64,000 nt of DNA, from positions 1-64,000 of the forward strand of contig NZ_JBMGQR010000019.1 in assembly GCF_049059935.1 (NCBI RefSeq), written 5' to 3'. Shown piece after piece: positions 8,514 to 16,470 of this stretch. The position numbers and the translations under genes are program-made. Within the stretch, counting starts at the first letter, position 1. Each line of letters starts with the position of its first letter. This DNA comes from JAURVT01 sp049059935. Lineage in GTDB: Bacteria > Actinomycetota > Actinomycetes > Propionibacteriales > Nocardioidaceae. Below the pieces are notes generated by a model that was not told where the DNA came from, searched no databases, and saw only the letters and a program-made list of their open reading frames with translations.

Positions 8514-9619
8514 CGGCGCTCCTCGATGTCGGCGGTGGGTGCCTGTCCGGCCCAGGCGGTCCTCAGCAGGCGCTCGACGTCCTCGGCGCGCACCGGTCGC
8601 GGGTTGCTCGGCGGCGCGGCGTCGACGACGGCCTGCGCGTCGGTGGCGATCGCGTCCTCGGGCATCCCGAGGTCACGCAGGTTGTCCGGGGCGCCCAGCC
8701 CGCGGGTGAGGGCGAGCAGCCCGTCGAGCGCGTCGTCGGCGCCGAGCGCCTCGGCGATGCGGCGGGCGGCCTCGGGCGCCGCCGCAGCATTGAACGCCAG
8801 GACGTGGGGGAGCACGACGGCGTGGGTGTCGGCGTGCGGCAGGTCGTGGGCTCCGCCGAGCACGTGGCAGATCTTGTGGTGCAGGCCGGACCCGGCGCTG
8901 GCGAACGACGCGGCGGACAGGTAGGCGCCGTAGAGGCACCGGTCGCGCGCCTCGACGTCGCCTGCATCGGCCACGACCGCGGGCAGCCCCGCGGCCAGGG
9001 CGCGGATGCCCTCGGTGGCGATCGCCGCGTTGATCGGGTCGGCCTTCGGTGCCCACAGCGAGTCGACGCAGTGCGCCAGCGCGTTCAGGCCGCTGGACAC
9101 CGACAGGCCGACGGGCAGCGTCATCGTCAGCTCGGGGTCGTAGACGATGGTGCGGGGGAGCACGACGGGATCGGTGCCGGTGGTCTTGCGGTGGTGCTCG
9201 GTCAGTCCCCAGACCGGGGTGGCCTCCGAGCCCGCGTAGGTGGTGGGCACCGCGACGATCGGCAGGTGCTCGGTGAGCGTGACGGCCTTGGCGGTGCCGG
9301 TGGTCGAGCCGCCGCCGACGGGCACGACGACGTCGGCGCCGCTGGAGCGGGCCAGCTCACGGGCCGCCTCGGCCACCTCGACCGGGACGTGCGGGCGGAC
9401 GCCGGTGAAGGTCGCGACGACGGTGACGTCGGGCCCGAGGTCGGCGGTGAGCCGCGCGCCGAGGTCGGCCTCGGCCTCGGACACCACGAGCAGGACCCGG
9501 GTGCCGCCCACGGCCGCGATCTCCCTGCCGAGGCTCTCGCGCGCGGCGCCCGGAGCCAGGACGATGCGCTGGGCGAGGGCGTCGTGCTCGAAGCGCAGTG
9601 GCGCGGGGGTGTGAGCCAT
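8510..9619 (-). CDS. Maleylacetate reductase
   Basis: A 369-residue iron-type alcohol dehydrogenase family protein. The NAD(P)-binding stretch is VPVGGGSTTGTAKA and the family features AVPTTYAGSEATPVWG, SSGLNALAHCVDSLW and HHKICHVLGG are all present. These are typical of maleylacetate reductases and separate it from ordinary Fe-alcohol dehydrogenases. It reduces maleylacetate to 3-oxoadipate. It is the first gene of the long minus-strand operon; I place its start at the ATG 9619 rather than the upstream in-frame codons because the 71-bp divergent regulatory gap begins there. The operon is probably controlled by the LysR protein transcribed in the opposite direction. Confidence 0.9.
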   Translation of the reverse strand: MAHTPAPLRFEHDALAQRIVLAPGAARESLGREIAAVGGTRVLLVVSEAEADLGARLTADLGPDVTVVATFTGVRPHVPVEVAEAARELARSSGADVVVPVGGGSTTGTAKAVTLTEHLPIVAVPTTYAGSEATPVWGLTEHHRKTTGTDPVVLPRTIVYDPELTMTLPVGLSVSSGLNALAHCVDSLWAPKADPINAAIATEGIRALAAGLPAVVADAGDVEARDRCLYGAYLSAASFASAGSGLHHKICHVLGGAHDLPHADTHAVVLPHVLAFNAAAAPEAARRIAEALGADDALDGLLALTRGLGAPDNLRDLGMPEDAIATDAQAVVDAAPPSNPRPVRAEDVERLLRTAWAGQAPTADIEERR

Positions 9620-9690
9620 GACACAGAGTGTGGGGTCGGCGCGTCGATAGGTCCAATAGGTATCTCTAAGCACTCGTATACGGTGAACAT
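9620..9690. promoter_or_regulatory. Divergent promoter/operator region between the catabolic operon and its LysR gene
   Basis: This 71-bp gap is much more AT-rich than its surroundings. It holds a direct repeat ATAGGT at 9647-9652 and 9656-9661 and a loose dyad of TATC/GTATA elements at 9661-9680. LysR regulators usually bind such divergent gaps through an interrupted dyad near the target promoter. The exact operator and -10/-35 elements are not assignable by eye. Confidence 0.45.
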
Positions 9691-10650
9691 ATGGATGCCC
9701 GCCAGCTCCGCTACTTCACCGCCGTGGTCCAGGAGCGGTCCTTCACCCGCGCCGCCGCGCGCCTCCACATGACCCAGCCGCCGCTCTCGACCTCGATCGC
9801 GCAACTCGAGAAGGAGCTGGGCGTCACCTTGCTGGAGCGCAACGGTCGAGGGGTCGAGCCCACCGAGGCCGGCGAGCACCTGGTGGCCCGTGCCACGGCG
9901 ATCCTGGCGGACCTGGAGGACGCCGCGACCGACGTCAAGGCGGTCGGCACCGGCCGACAGGGCCACCTGTCGGTTGCCGTCGCGCCCGGGGCGTCGTGGG
10001 AGCTGCTGCCGGGCCTGCTGCGCCGGTTCGACCAGAGCGCCCCGGACGTCACCATCGAGATCCTCGACGCGTCCGAGCCCCAGACGGTCGACCTCGTCCG
10101 CTCCCGCGTGTGCGACGTCGGCCTCGCCTACTGCTCCAAGGCCACGTCGCTGGAGCGGCTCGTCGCTCGCGACCTCGAGGTCGCGATGGTCAGGCGCGAG
10201 ACCGTCGTCGCGGCGGTCCCGGTCGATTCAGCCATGGGGGAGGCGGAGTCGGCGTCGTTCGAGGATCTCGCCCCGCACCGGTGGCTCGCCCCGGTCGTCT
10301 ACGACGGCTTCCCCGGCGTGGCCCAGTACGTCCGCGAGGCGTGGGAGCGTGCCGGAGTCGCACCCGTCGTCGGCCGACGGGTCGGCAGCATGGAGACGGC
10401 GCTACGGCTGGCGCAGAGCGGCGCGGGGTACGCCCTCGTCCCGTCCTCCGCCGGCCAGGTCTCGACCGGTTCAGGCGTCCGCATGGTCCGCCTCGCCCAG
10501 CACCTCGCGCCGATCGAGGCGGTGGTGGTGTGGCGACGCGGCGAGCGCCCGTCACCCGTCCTGAACGGGTTCCTGCGCGCTGCCCTGGCCACCCTCGAGC
10601 CCGACCGCCTGAGCCCGGCCCACGAGCGGCCCGGGCGAGCCGACCTCTAG
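9691..10650 (+). CDS. LysR-family transcriptional regulator of the hydroxyquinol cluster
   Basis: A 319-residue LysR-type regulator. The N-terminal winged helix-turn-helix is clear (MDARQLRYFTAVVQERSFTR, then AAARLHMTQPPLSTSIAQLE). It is followed by the effector-binding domain, where LSVAVAPGASWELLPGLLRRF opens the first subdomain (quoted in part). The ATG at 9691 is the natural start because the HTH begins immediately. It is transcribed away from the maleylacetate reductase gene, the usual layout for a regulator that activates the divergent operon in response to the pathway substrate or an intermediate. Confidence 0.9.
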   Translation: MDARQLRYFTAVVQERSFTRAAARLHMTQPPLSTSIAQLEKELGVTLLERNGRGVEPTEAGEHLVARATAILADLEDAATDVKAVGTGRQGHLSVAVAPGASWELLPGLLRRFDQSAPDVTIEILDASEPQTVDLVRSRVCDVGLAYCSKATSLERLVARDLEVAMVRRETVVAAVPVDSAMGEAESASFEDLAPHRWLAPVVYDGFPGVAQYVREAWERAGVAPVVGRRVGSMETALRLAQSGAGYALVPSSAGQVSTGSGVRMVRLAQHLAPIEAVVVWRRGERPSPVLNGFLRAALATLEPDRLSPAHERPGRADL

Positions 10651-10703
10651 GGCACCAGCTATCTCGGGCCGACTCGTAGATCGGCACAGCGGGTCGGTCT
10701 GCG

Positions 10704-10746
10704 GTGCTCTCGGCAGGTTTCAAACCTGCGACCTGCGGTTTAGGAA
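10704..10746 (-). repeat. Decayed copy of the tRNA-Arg 3' half: distal attachment site of the integrated element
   Basis: This stretch matches 16373-16415 (the 3' half of the tRNA-Arg gene) at 39 of 43 positions by eye, in the same orientation. The 24 bases 10723-10746 are identical to 16392-16415, covering the anticodon loop to the T arm. The left copy has mutations in the T loop and acceptor stem and no 5' half, so it is not a functional tRNA. It is best read as the displaced original tRNA end after site-specific integration. Confidence 0.8.
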
Positions 10747-10970
10747 GCAGACAGGACCGTCTGAGTTGCTTCACCTCGTCTGACCTGGGCAAACGCTTCG
10801 GCGTCCGCATTCGGATGCTTCAAAACTGTGTGCCGCTGAGGCCCGGTTTCGATGCGATTCTGCCGGGCTGCAGGCGGGGCGGGTGGCATGACTCCGACGA
10901 TGTCTTGGTGCAGTGAAGTGCGTGAAGCGAGCCGCGCGATGAGAGCCCCCGTGCACCTGTTGGAGGTTCG
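10747..10970. other. Non-coding or decayed left end of the element
   Basis: There is no convincing gene here. The reading frames present have mixed composition and no ribosome-binding site. Together with 10651-10703 this forms the gap between the LysR gene and the first possible element gene. Confidence 0.4.
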
Positions 10971-11219
10971 TCATCGGTCACAGAACCTGGTCCCGAACAC
11001 CCACCGCGGCAACTGGTTGTCCGTCCATTCACCGCCTACGACCGTGGAGGTGCAGACCGCGAACACGAGTCCATTCGAGAGTCTCACCGCCCCATCAGGG
11101 GTCATGACAGTTCCGGGAGCGGACTCGATAACGAGGTTCTCCGATCGGCCGGGCCAGCTTGGGAGCCAGGCGCAACCCATTCCTGCGCTCAGCGCTACGT
11201 TCACCTGCATCATCGGCAT
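10971..11219 (-). CDS. Possible small protein of unknown function downstream of the NACHT gene
   Basis: An 82-codon frame on the same strand as the NACHT gene, beginning MPMMQVNVALSAGMGCAW and ending VFGTRFCDR. Its composition is protein-like (hydrophobic stretches, few Arg/Pro runs) and it contains three Cys. I recognise no family and see only a weak GTGAG ribosome-binding site before the ATG. It begins 113 bp after the NACHT stop. It could be a small accessory gene of the element, a remnant of a longer gene, or chance. Confidence 0.3.
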   Translation of the reverse strand: MPMMQVNVALSAGMGCAWLPSWPGRSENLVIESAPGTVMTPDGAVRLSNGLVFAVCTSTVVGGEWTDNQLPRWVFGTRFCDR

Positions 11220-11332
11220 GTCTCACTGCGAACGTCGCCGACGTAATCAACAGCCGCGGGACGTCGCAAAGCAGCTGTCGGCGACTCCGCAGTCTGCATA
11301 CCCGAGGGCGCACGCGCACGACCCTCAGGAAC

Positions 11333-14329
11333 TCAGGATTCGATCTCCTCCGAACGACTGACAACCCGTTTGGCCCGGTTTCTCTGCGAGCGTGCTCGCC
11401 TTGCACTGCGCTTTCGGCTCGCCTGCATCAGTTCAACGCTTCCCGATACCCATTGCGCAACAAGGTCGCGGGCCTGAGGCCAATCTTCGAAGAGTGCTTC
11501 AATCTCAGGCGTCATGCCAGACCCAGATCTTCGAGCGGCTTCCACCAAATCGGCTCCTGCGAGAAGACTGCTTCGAGGTGAATCGCTCACGGTCTCAAGC
11601 AGCGGGAGTAACAGCAGCACGCGAGCGGCCCTCGTGATTTCTGAATCACGTTCTACGCGCGCCAAAGCAAGGGACGTAGAGTCGTACTCCGGCTTCCATC
11701 TGAGCCATGGCGCCGCCAAATTCGGCAATTCGCGAAGGACGTCTTCTGCAATCGCCAGGTGGCGTGAACGCTTGTAGATATCGCGTCCAACTGACGCAAA
11801 GCCACCCCGATGACGTAGTCGAATGTACCTGTAGACAAAGGGTGGCTCGTCACCGCTACCGTCGATCTGATAGTCGTAGAGCGCACCAAAACCATGCCAA
11901 TCGAGTAACTGCGTTAGTTCAAGCTCTCCCTTCTCATATGCCATGACGGCCAACCAGAAATACTTCTTTTGAGCAGCCTGTCGCCCAATGGAGTAGATAC
12001 TCCAGTTATCTGATTCCCAAGTCAACCATGTCGCTTGTCTGATACTGCTGGAACCAGGCGGTAAGAATGCCAAAACGCATGCACGTTCCGACGGTATCTC
12101 GTCTGCAAAGAGTTGGTCCAGTTCGGAGCGAATCGCTGCGGCGACACGGGGAGCATTCTCGACCGAGCAGGCGAAGAGTTCATTCACGAGACTAGCCTCG
12201 CGCCCATGATCGCCGGCGGGGCGGCACAGACCGAGCCGAACTGTTGCCGCGCAGATTGCTTTCAAGACCGACGGCCTAGGAACAACGAAGTTCAGTGCCC
12301 GCGCCGCAAAGGACGCGGCGTAAACCGCGCCCTCTGACTCGGCTTCGACATCCCGTACTAAGTACTCCAAGAAGTCGTCGGCGCCATCCTCGGTAGTTTT
12401 TCCAAGGATCTGTACGGCCAATTGGGCCACGACATCGGACTCCCCGGCTTTCACGGCGTCCTTTAGAGCGGTGTACAACGCTGATGCCGAAGTATGCAAC
12501 CGGACCAGTTGGCTAGCGGCAAAGTATTCGAGGAACGTTCGGTGTGTAAATCCGTACGTCTCCGCTCCCACATCGGTCAGTACCCAAGCGCGGCCTTTGC
12601 AAAAGTCAAGAAACTCGACCGCAGCCGTCTCGGCATCCTCGTCATTATCGAATCTCTTCTCACGAAGATATTTTGTAAAGAATTGAACGAGCTCCCCACG
12701 CCTCATCCCTTCACTGACCGTAAGGTCATCATCGGTGACTTCCGGCACTCCCTGGGACTCTAGTTTGAACATATGCAGGGCTAGGGCGCGAAGTGCCGAC
12801 TGAACGTGCGCGTCGAACGAGAGGTCCGGCACAATCCCGCGTTGTTTATCCCAGCTCTCGAAGAGCATTAGGGCGCACTTCTCATACACATCCGGACGGT
12901 TACGCGGGATGTAGTTCTCCGTCGCGTATATACCGCACATGAGTGAAAGCATCAGCGGGTTCACCCGAAGGTCTGCCACAAAATGACTGTCCGCAAGAAA
13001 ACTCTTAGCCAGCTGACCCTGTCGAGCGGGTTCGATCCCTTCGTCTAATTCGAACCAACGATGAACGTAACTCTCAACTTGACGCATGTCGAACTGACTC
13101 AACGACGCCGTTTCAAACAAGGCGTCGCTCAGTGCGGCCTCTGAGTAGCCAACCCGGCGCGAAGTAACAAGAATTGGGCACATCGGATACCGATGAGCAA
13201 AACCCTCCACTGCTTCTACGACATCCCGGCGGAGAGACACGTCGAGCAACTCGTCTAATCCGTCCAAGACCACGACGGCTTTGTCATTCAGAAGAAGATA
13301 CTCGACTGACCCTTTTGGAGGGTCGATGTTGTAGGGCGACCGACACAAGTCGCTAATGTACTCGGCAAGAGTCCTTCGCCCGCGACCCCGAACCGCCGAT
13401 GCATACTCGCGCAACTCGACGAAGAATGGAACACGCCCGCTAAGTCTTGGAATTCTGTCGGCGGCGATATCGTAGGTGAGTTTTCGAGATAGGGTCGACT
13501 TGCCGCCACCTGGATCGCCAAGTAGGACAATCCTCGGGGTGTGACATAGAAGCGCGTCGACTTCGACAAGCGAACGCATATCGCCGTGACCATCACGCTG
13601 GTGGTCAACCGCGTCCACTTCGACCACGACTCGGGGCTGAACGAATAGCCGCTCATAGGGTACTTGCTTCGTCGTGCCGGCGTGCGGCAATCGCATTGTG
13701 GCATGTAACGACGCTACTTGGCTCTTGAACTCTGCCTCGAAATCACGAAAACCTTGCAGATCATTGATTGATTTGAGCAACTCGGTATTTCGCACGCTTG
13801 CGACCGAGACGCTCCCTGCGGTTGCGAGCAATTCGGCTTCAAGCGATGGTGGCAATTTCGGTCGGGTCAGTAACGGCGAGACACAGTGCATGACAGATTC
13901 TGACGCTGCACCAAAGATTGCGTCTGCGACAAGTGGGTCGTCGGCATTTCCCATCCACAGCGAAAATGACGCGTTGAACTCCTCCCGCACCTTTTGGACG
14001 AACTTCTCGCCTGCGCGCCCGGAATTCTCCAACAAATAAGCTCGGGCCAAGCTGGAGGCTACGTGCTCCATCTCGCGTGAGTCACAGAATGCAACTAAGC
14101 GTTCGCGATCGTCTTCGTTCATCGCGATGACGGCATTGAGTTGGTCCGCCCGCGCCCTGCTGTGGGTCAGAGCCCGGATTTTCCGTCGTCGGCGCCGTGC
14201 AAGCGCCTCTTGCGCCCCCCAGCCAGCGACGCGGGCAGCACCCGCTCCAGCAGCCTTTCCGATTGAAGGGGCCAACAGTGCTTCTACACCAGTCACATGA
14301 TCAGCCTTCTTGTCTAGGCGCCGCGGCAT
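11333..14329 (-). CDS. NACHT-domain STAND NTPase, candidate anti-phage defence protein
   Basis: A 998-residue protein. Residues 1-225 are mostly helical, with a Gly/Ala-rich stretch (SIGKAAGAGAARVAGWG) and a basic patch ARRRRRK. A linker YERLFVQP leads into the NACHT core: Walker A GDPGGGKST (271-279), extended Walker B VVVLDGLDELLD (352-363), sensor segment ILVTSRR (386-392), and the helical segment GFTHRTFLEYFAA near residue 600 typical of bacterial NACHT proteins. The remaining ~380 residues have no repeat or enzyme motif that I recognise and may be the sensor. There is no obvious N-terminal nuclease or TIR. An alternative start is GTG 14296, preceded by AGAAGG at 8 bases. Related bacterial NACHT proteins protect against phages, and its place in an integrated element agrees; its activity here is unproven. 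Confidence 0.85.
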   Translation of the reverse strand: MPRRLDKKADHVTGVEALLAPSIGKAAGAGAARVAGWGAQEALARRRRRKIRALTHSRARADQLNAVIAMNEDDRERLVAFCDSREMEHVASSLARAYLLENSGRAGEKFVQKVREEFNASFSLWMGNADDPLVADAIFGAASESVMHCVSPLLTRPKLPPSLEAELLATAGSVSVASVRNTELLKSINDLQGFRDFEAEFKSQVASLHATMRLPHAGTTKQVPYERLFVQPRVVVEVDAVDHQRDGHGDMRSLVEVDALLCHTPRIVLLGDPGGGKSTLSRKLTYDIAADRIPRLSGRVPFFVELREYASAVRGRGRRTLAEYISDLCRSPYNIDPPKGSVEYLLLNDKAVVVLDGLDELLDVSLRRDVVEAVEGFAHRYPMCPILVTSRRVGYSEAALSDALFETASLSQFDMRQVESYVHRWFELDEGIEPARQGQLAKSFLADSHFVADLRVNPLMLSLMCGIYATENYIPRNRPDVYEKCALMLFESWDKQRGIVPDLSFDAHVQSALRALALHMFKLESQGVPEVTDDDLTVSEGMRRGELVQFFTKYLREKRFDNDEDAETAAVEFLDFCKGRAWVLTDVGAETYGFTHRTFLEYFAASQLVRLHTSASALYTALKDAVKAGESDVVAQLAVQILGKTTEDGADDFLEYLVRDVEAESEGAVYAASFAARALNFVVPRPSVLKAICAATVRLGLCRPAGDHGREASLVNELFACSVENAPRVAAAIRSELDQLFADEIPSERACVLAFLPPGSSSIRQATWLTWESDNWSIYSIGRQAAQKKYFWLAVMAYEKGELELTQLLDWHGFGALYDYQIDGSGDEPPFVYRYIRLRHRGGFASVGRDIYKRSRHLAIAEDVLRELPNLAAPWLRWKPEYDSTSLALARVERDSEITRAARVLLLLPLLETVSDSPRSSLLAGADLVEAARRSGSGMTPEIEALFEDWPQARDLVAQWVSGSVELMQASRKRSARRARSQRNRAKRVVSRSEEIES

Positions 14330-14978
14330 CCTGCGATGCTAGCGCCAGGACTGGGCCAGATGTCGGTCTTTGCTCGGCCACAACTGCGACGAGCAGCGTT
14401 TATGGGATCGATGTGGGAACAGGGCTAGAAGCACCACGAAAATGACGTGCTACTGCGACCGCCCCACCGGCGGGTCGGCGCTGACCGCCCTCGTCGGCGA
14501 GGAAGGCGAACCGCAGGTGGTCGTTCTTCGTCTTGCGCGCATCGTGACACGGACCACCCCATCCTGACCGACCTCGACTTCGGGCGCGTCCGACGGCTCA
14601 ATCTGGGCCGCTGCAGGGAGGATCTCGCGGCCCGCTACCAGGCGTTTGTCGGTCGTCCATGGCCTCATATGGCAATCCCTCGCCGAGAGCGCGGCGAATC
14701 GCGCGTTTCGCCGTCGCGTGGCTGCGCAACCAGGCGGAAGGGCGGGGTAGCCGGGGCATCACGTCGACCAGGACACACCTCTTGCACTAGGTGCGCAGGC
14801 CGTCTCAACCGCCGCCTCGGATGGCGACCGGAGGGCACCCCAGGCGACGGAACGAAGCAACCGGACGCAACCGGGAGTCCACTTCACGAGGGGTCGCTCT
14901 AGAGGTCTGCTGGGGAGGTCAGCGGAACTCAAGGAGTGCCATGTCGACCTCGATGTCCCGAACAAGCCGGTTGTAGCG
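14330..14978. other. Decayed or non-coding stretch inside the element
   Basis: About 650 bp without a gene I can support. A minus-strand frame at 14450-14668 (about 72 codons, starting MRPWTTDKRLVAGREILPAA) has some protein-like character but no recognisable family, and it overlaps arginine-rich frames on the other strand. The region probably contains remnants of lost element genes plus the promoter of the NACHT gene. Confidence 0.4.
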
Positions 14979-15232
14979 GTGACCCTGGAGCAGCGGCGCG
15001 AGCGGGCGCGCAAGGCGGCCTAAGCCGGTGGGCCCGCCCACTAGCGAGCGCCGAGCAGAGCGAGGCGGCGTCGGCCGCGCTGTGGGCGCGGTTCGGGCGG
15101 CAGGTCGACCCTGACGGGGTGCTGCCCGAGGGAGAGCGCCAGGTGCTCGCGCGTCGGGCGATGGCGGCTCACATGGCCGGCATGCGGCTCAAGCGGAACG
15201 CCGGCCGCGGCGGCAGCGCGCGCCGTCAGTAG
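14979..15232 (+). pseudogene. Frameshifted small actinobacterial protein remnant
   Basis: The first frame reads VTLEQRRERARKAA and stops at TAA (15021-15023). One frame over, the sequence continues LSRWARPLASAEQSEAASAA, then WARFGRQVDPDGVLPEGERQ and ends RGGSARRQ. Joined, the two halves resemble a family of short actinobacterial proteins with a xRWAxxxD and F-x-R-x-VDPDG core that I know only as hypothetical proteins. A one-base shift near 15015-15025 would restore a product of about 85 residues. It converges on the integrase gene and overlaps its 3' end by 7 bp. Degeneration is the simplest explanation; a sequencing error is possible. Confidence 0.5.
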
Positions 15233-16246
15233 CGGTCGGAGAACCGGGAGCGGTTGACGGCGTCGAGCGCACGCTGCTCGGCCATGCTCGCGCCGTAGCG
15301 GAGCACCATCGAGCGGTCCCGCCACCCGGCCAGGGCCATCAGGTCGCTCTCGCTGCCGCCCGCGGCGAGGAACTCGTGGGCGAAGGTGTGCCGGAACAGG
15401 TGCGGGCGAATCGAGCGGCGGTCGAACCCGGCCTCGACAGCGCGGCGGCGGAGCATCCCGTAGATGCCGCTGGCCGTCATGGCGGCGCCGGTCTTCTCGC
15501 CGACCCACACCGGGCCCTCGTCGGCGGAGCTGAGCCGTGGGTGACGAGCCCGGACGGTGAGCCACCGTCGCAGGGCGAGGACGTCGCGGTCGCCGAGCGG
15601 GATGCGCCGGCCGGCGTGGCCCTTGAGGCCGACGAGCGCGGCCGACTTGATCGCCGAGGTCAGGTCGAGGTGCTCCACCTGCAGGCGGGCGACCTCCTCG
15701 CGCCGCGGCCCGGCGAGCAGCACCCGGATGACGGCGTGGTCGCGCCGGTCGCGGAAGGCCCGGCCGGCGGTGACTTTGAAGGAGTGCCTGGATGATCTCG
15801 GCGTCCAGCACGTCGGGGTGGTGCTCGGGTCGCTGGTAGCGGTGACGCTTGGGTGAGCCCCACAGGTCGTCGGCGTCGTACTCGTCGACGAGGTGACGCA
15901 GGAACACCCGCAGGTTCTGCTGCTTGGTCACCACCCCACCGATCGAGTGACGCTCGAGGTAGGTCCTCAGGTAGGCGTTCAGGTGCCGGACAGTGAGCGT
16001 CTCGAAGCCGCCGGGGTGGTCGAGCTCGTCGAGCCATCGGCCGAGGGAGTCGACGGCGTCGAGGTAGGCGCCGACGGTGCGCTCGCTGTACGGGGTGCCG
16101 CGGCGGCTGGGCTCGCTGCGCAGCACGAGGGCGAACAGCTCGCGCTGCTGGCGGCGGACCTCGGCGTCCGCCGGGTCCCCGCTGCCGACGGCTCGCAGGG
16201 GCGCGCGGCCGGTGTGCTGGTTGGGCTGCGTGTGGTGCTGTGCCAT
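15226..16246 (-). pseudogene. Tyrosine recombinase/integrase, frameshifted
   Basis: The N-terminal part starts at ATG 16246, with GGAGG 7 bases upstream. It reads the SAM-like core-binding domain (GTPYSERTVGAYLDAVDSLG, FLRHLVDEYDADDLWGSPKR) down to EIIQALLQSH. The frame then shifts at about 15775-15780, and the catalytic domain continues in another frame as VLLAGPRREEVARL (first catalytic Arg), HLFRHTFAHEF (His-x-x-Arg), LAGWRDRS and VLRYGAS (catalytic Tyr), ending FSDRY. Deleting one T in the CTCCTTCAAAG segment would give an uninterrupted protein of about 339 residues. It borders the tRNA-Arg attachment site and would have catalysed integration there. All catalytic residues are otherwise present, so the damage is recent or an artefact. 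Confidence 0.8.
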
Positions 16247-16372
16247 GTCGTGACCTCCGGTCTGGGGGCCCACGCCCGTCCCCAAACCGTGTGTCCAACC
16301 TCTTGGTTGCTCAGGCACGAACCCCTCCGACCGGGCCGAGACGGTGCATCGTCCCAGGTCAGGTGGTGTTCT

Positions 16373-16415
16373 GTGCCCCCGGCAGGATTCGAACCTGCGA
16401 CCTGCGGTTTAGGAA
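16373..16415 (-). repeat. Proximal attachment site, overlapping the tRNA-Arg 3' half
   Basis: This is the counterpart of the repeat at 10704-10746, with a 24-base identical core at 16392-16415. The integrated element restored a complete tRNA from its own sequence on this side. Confidence 0.8.
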
Positions 16416-16446
16416 ACCGACGCTCTATCCCCTGAGCTACGGGGGC
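16374..16446 (-). tRNA. tRNA-Arg (anticodon CCU)
   Basis: Read on the minus strand, 73 nt fold into a full cloverleaf: acceptor GCCCCCG/CGGGGGC, D arm GCTC...GAGC, anticodon loop TTCCTAA with anticodon CCT, T arm GCAGG-TTCGAAT-CCTGC and discriminator A. CCA is not encoded. The outermost anticodon-stem pair (27-43) is T against C, a mismatch that lies within the region brought in with the element's attachment core. It is the integration target of the element at 10.7-16.4 kb. Confidence 0.95.
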
Positions 16447-16470
16447 GCACGGGAGCAGCCTAGTGGGCCG

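Larger units (their letters stand above)
10704..16415. mobile_element. Integrated genomic element in tRNA-Arg (about 5.7 kb) with a NACHT gene and a broken integrase
   Basis: The element is bounded by a 43-bp imperfect / 24-bp perfect direct repeat of the tRNA-Arg 3' half. The tyrosine recombinase gene lies right next to the intact tRNA, the standard arrangement for an integrative element. The cargo is a NACHT NTPase gene with clearly lower GC and more A/T-ending codons than the flanks. The recombinase and a small gene are both frameshifted, and the 0.65 kb at 14.3-15.0 kb looks decayed, so the element seems old and probably immobile. The boundaries are inferred from the repeat. Confidence 0.75.

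Noticed and set aside
10701..10780. A second functional tRNA gene near 10.7 kb
   Set aside because: Only the 3' half matches; acceptor and T loop are mutated and the 5' half is absent, so it is an attachment-site remnant.
14450..14668. A minus-strand 72-codon frame in the element
   Set aside because: Some protein-like character, but no ribosome-binding site, no family and overlap with decayed sequence; kept only as a note in the stretch description.
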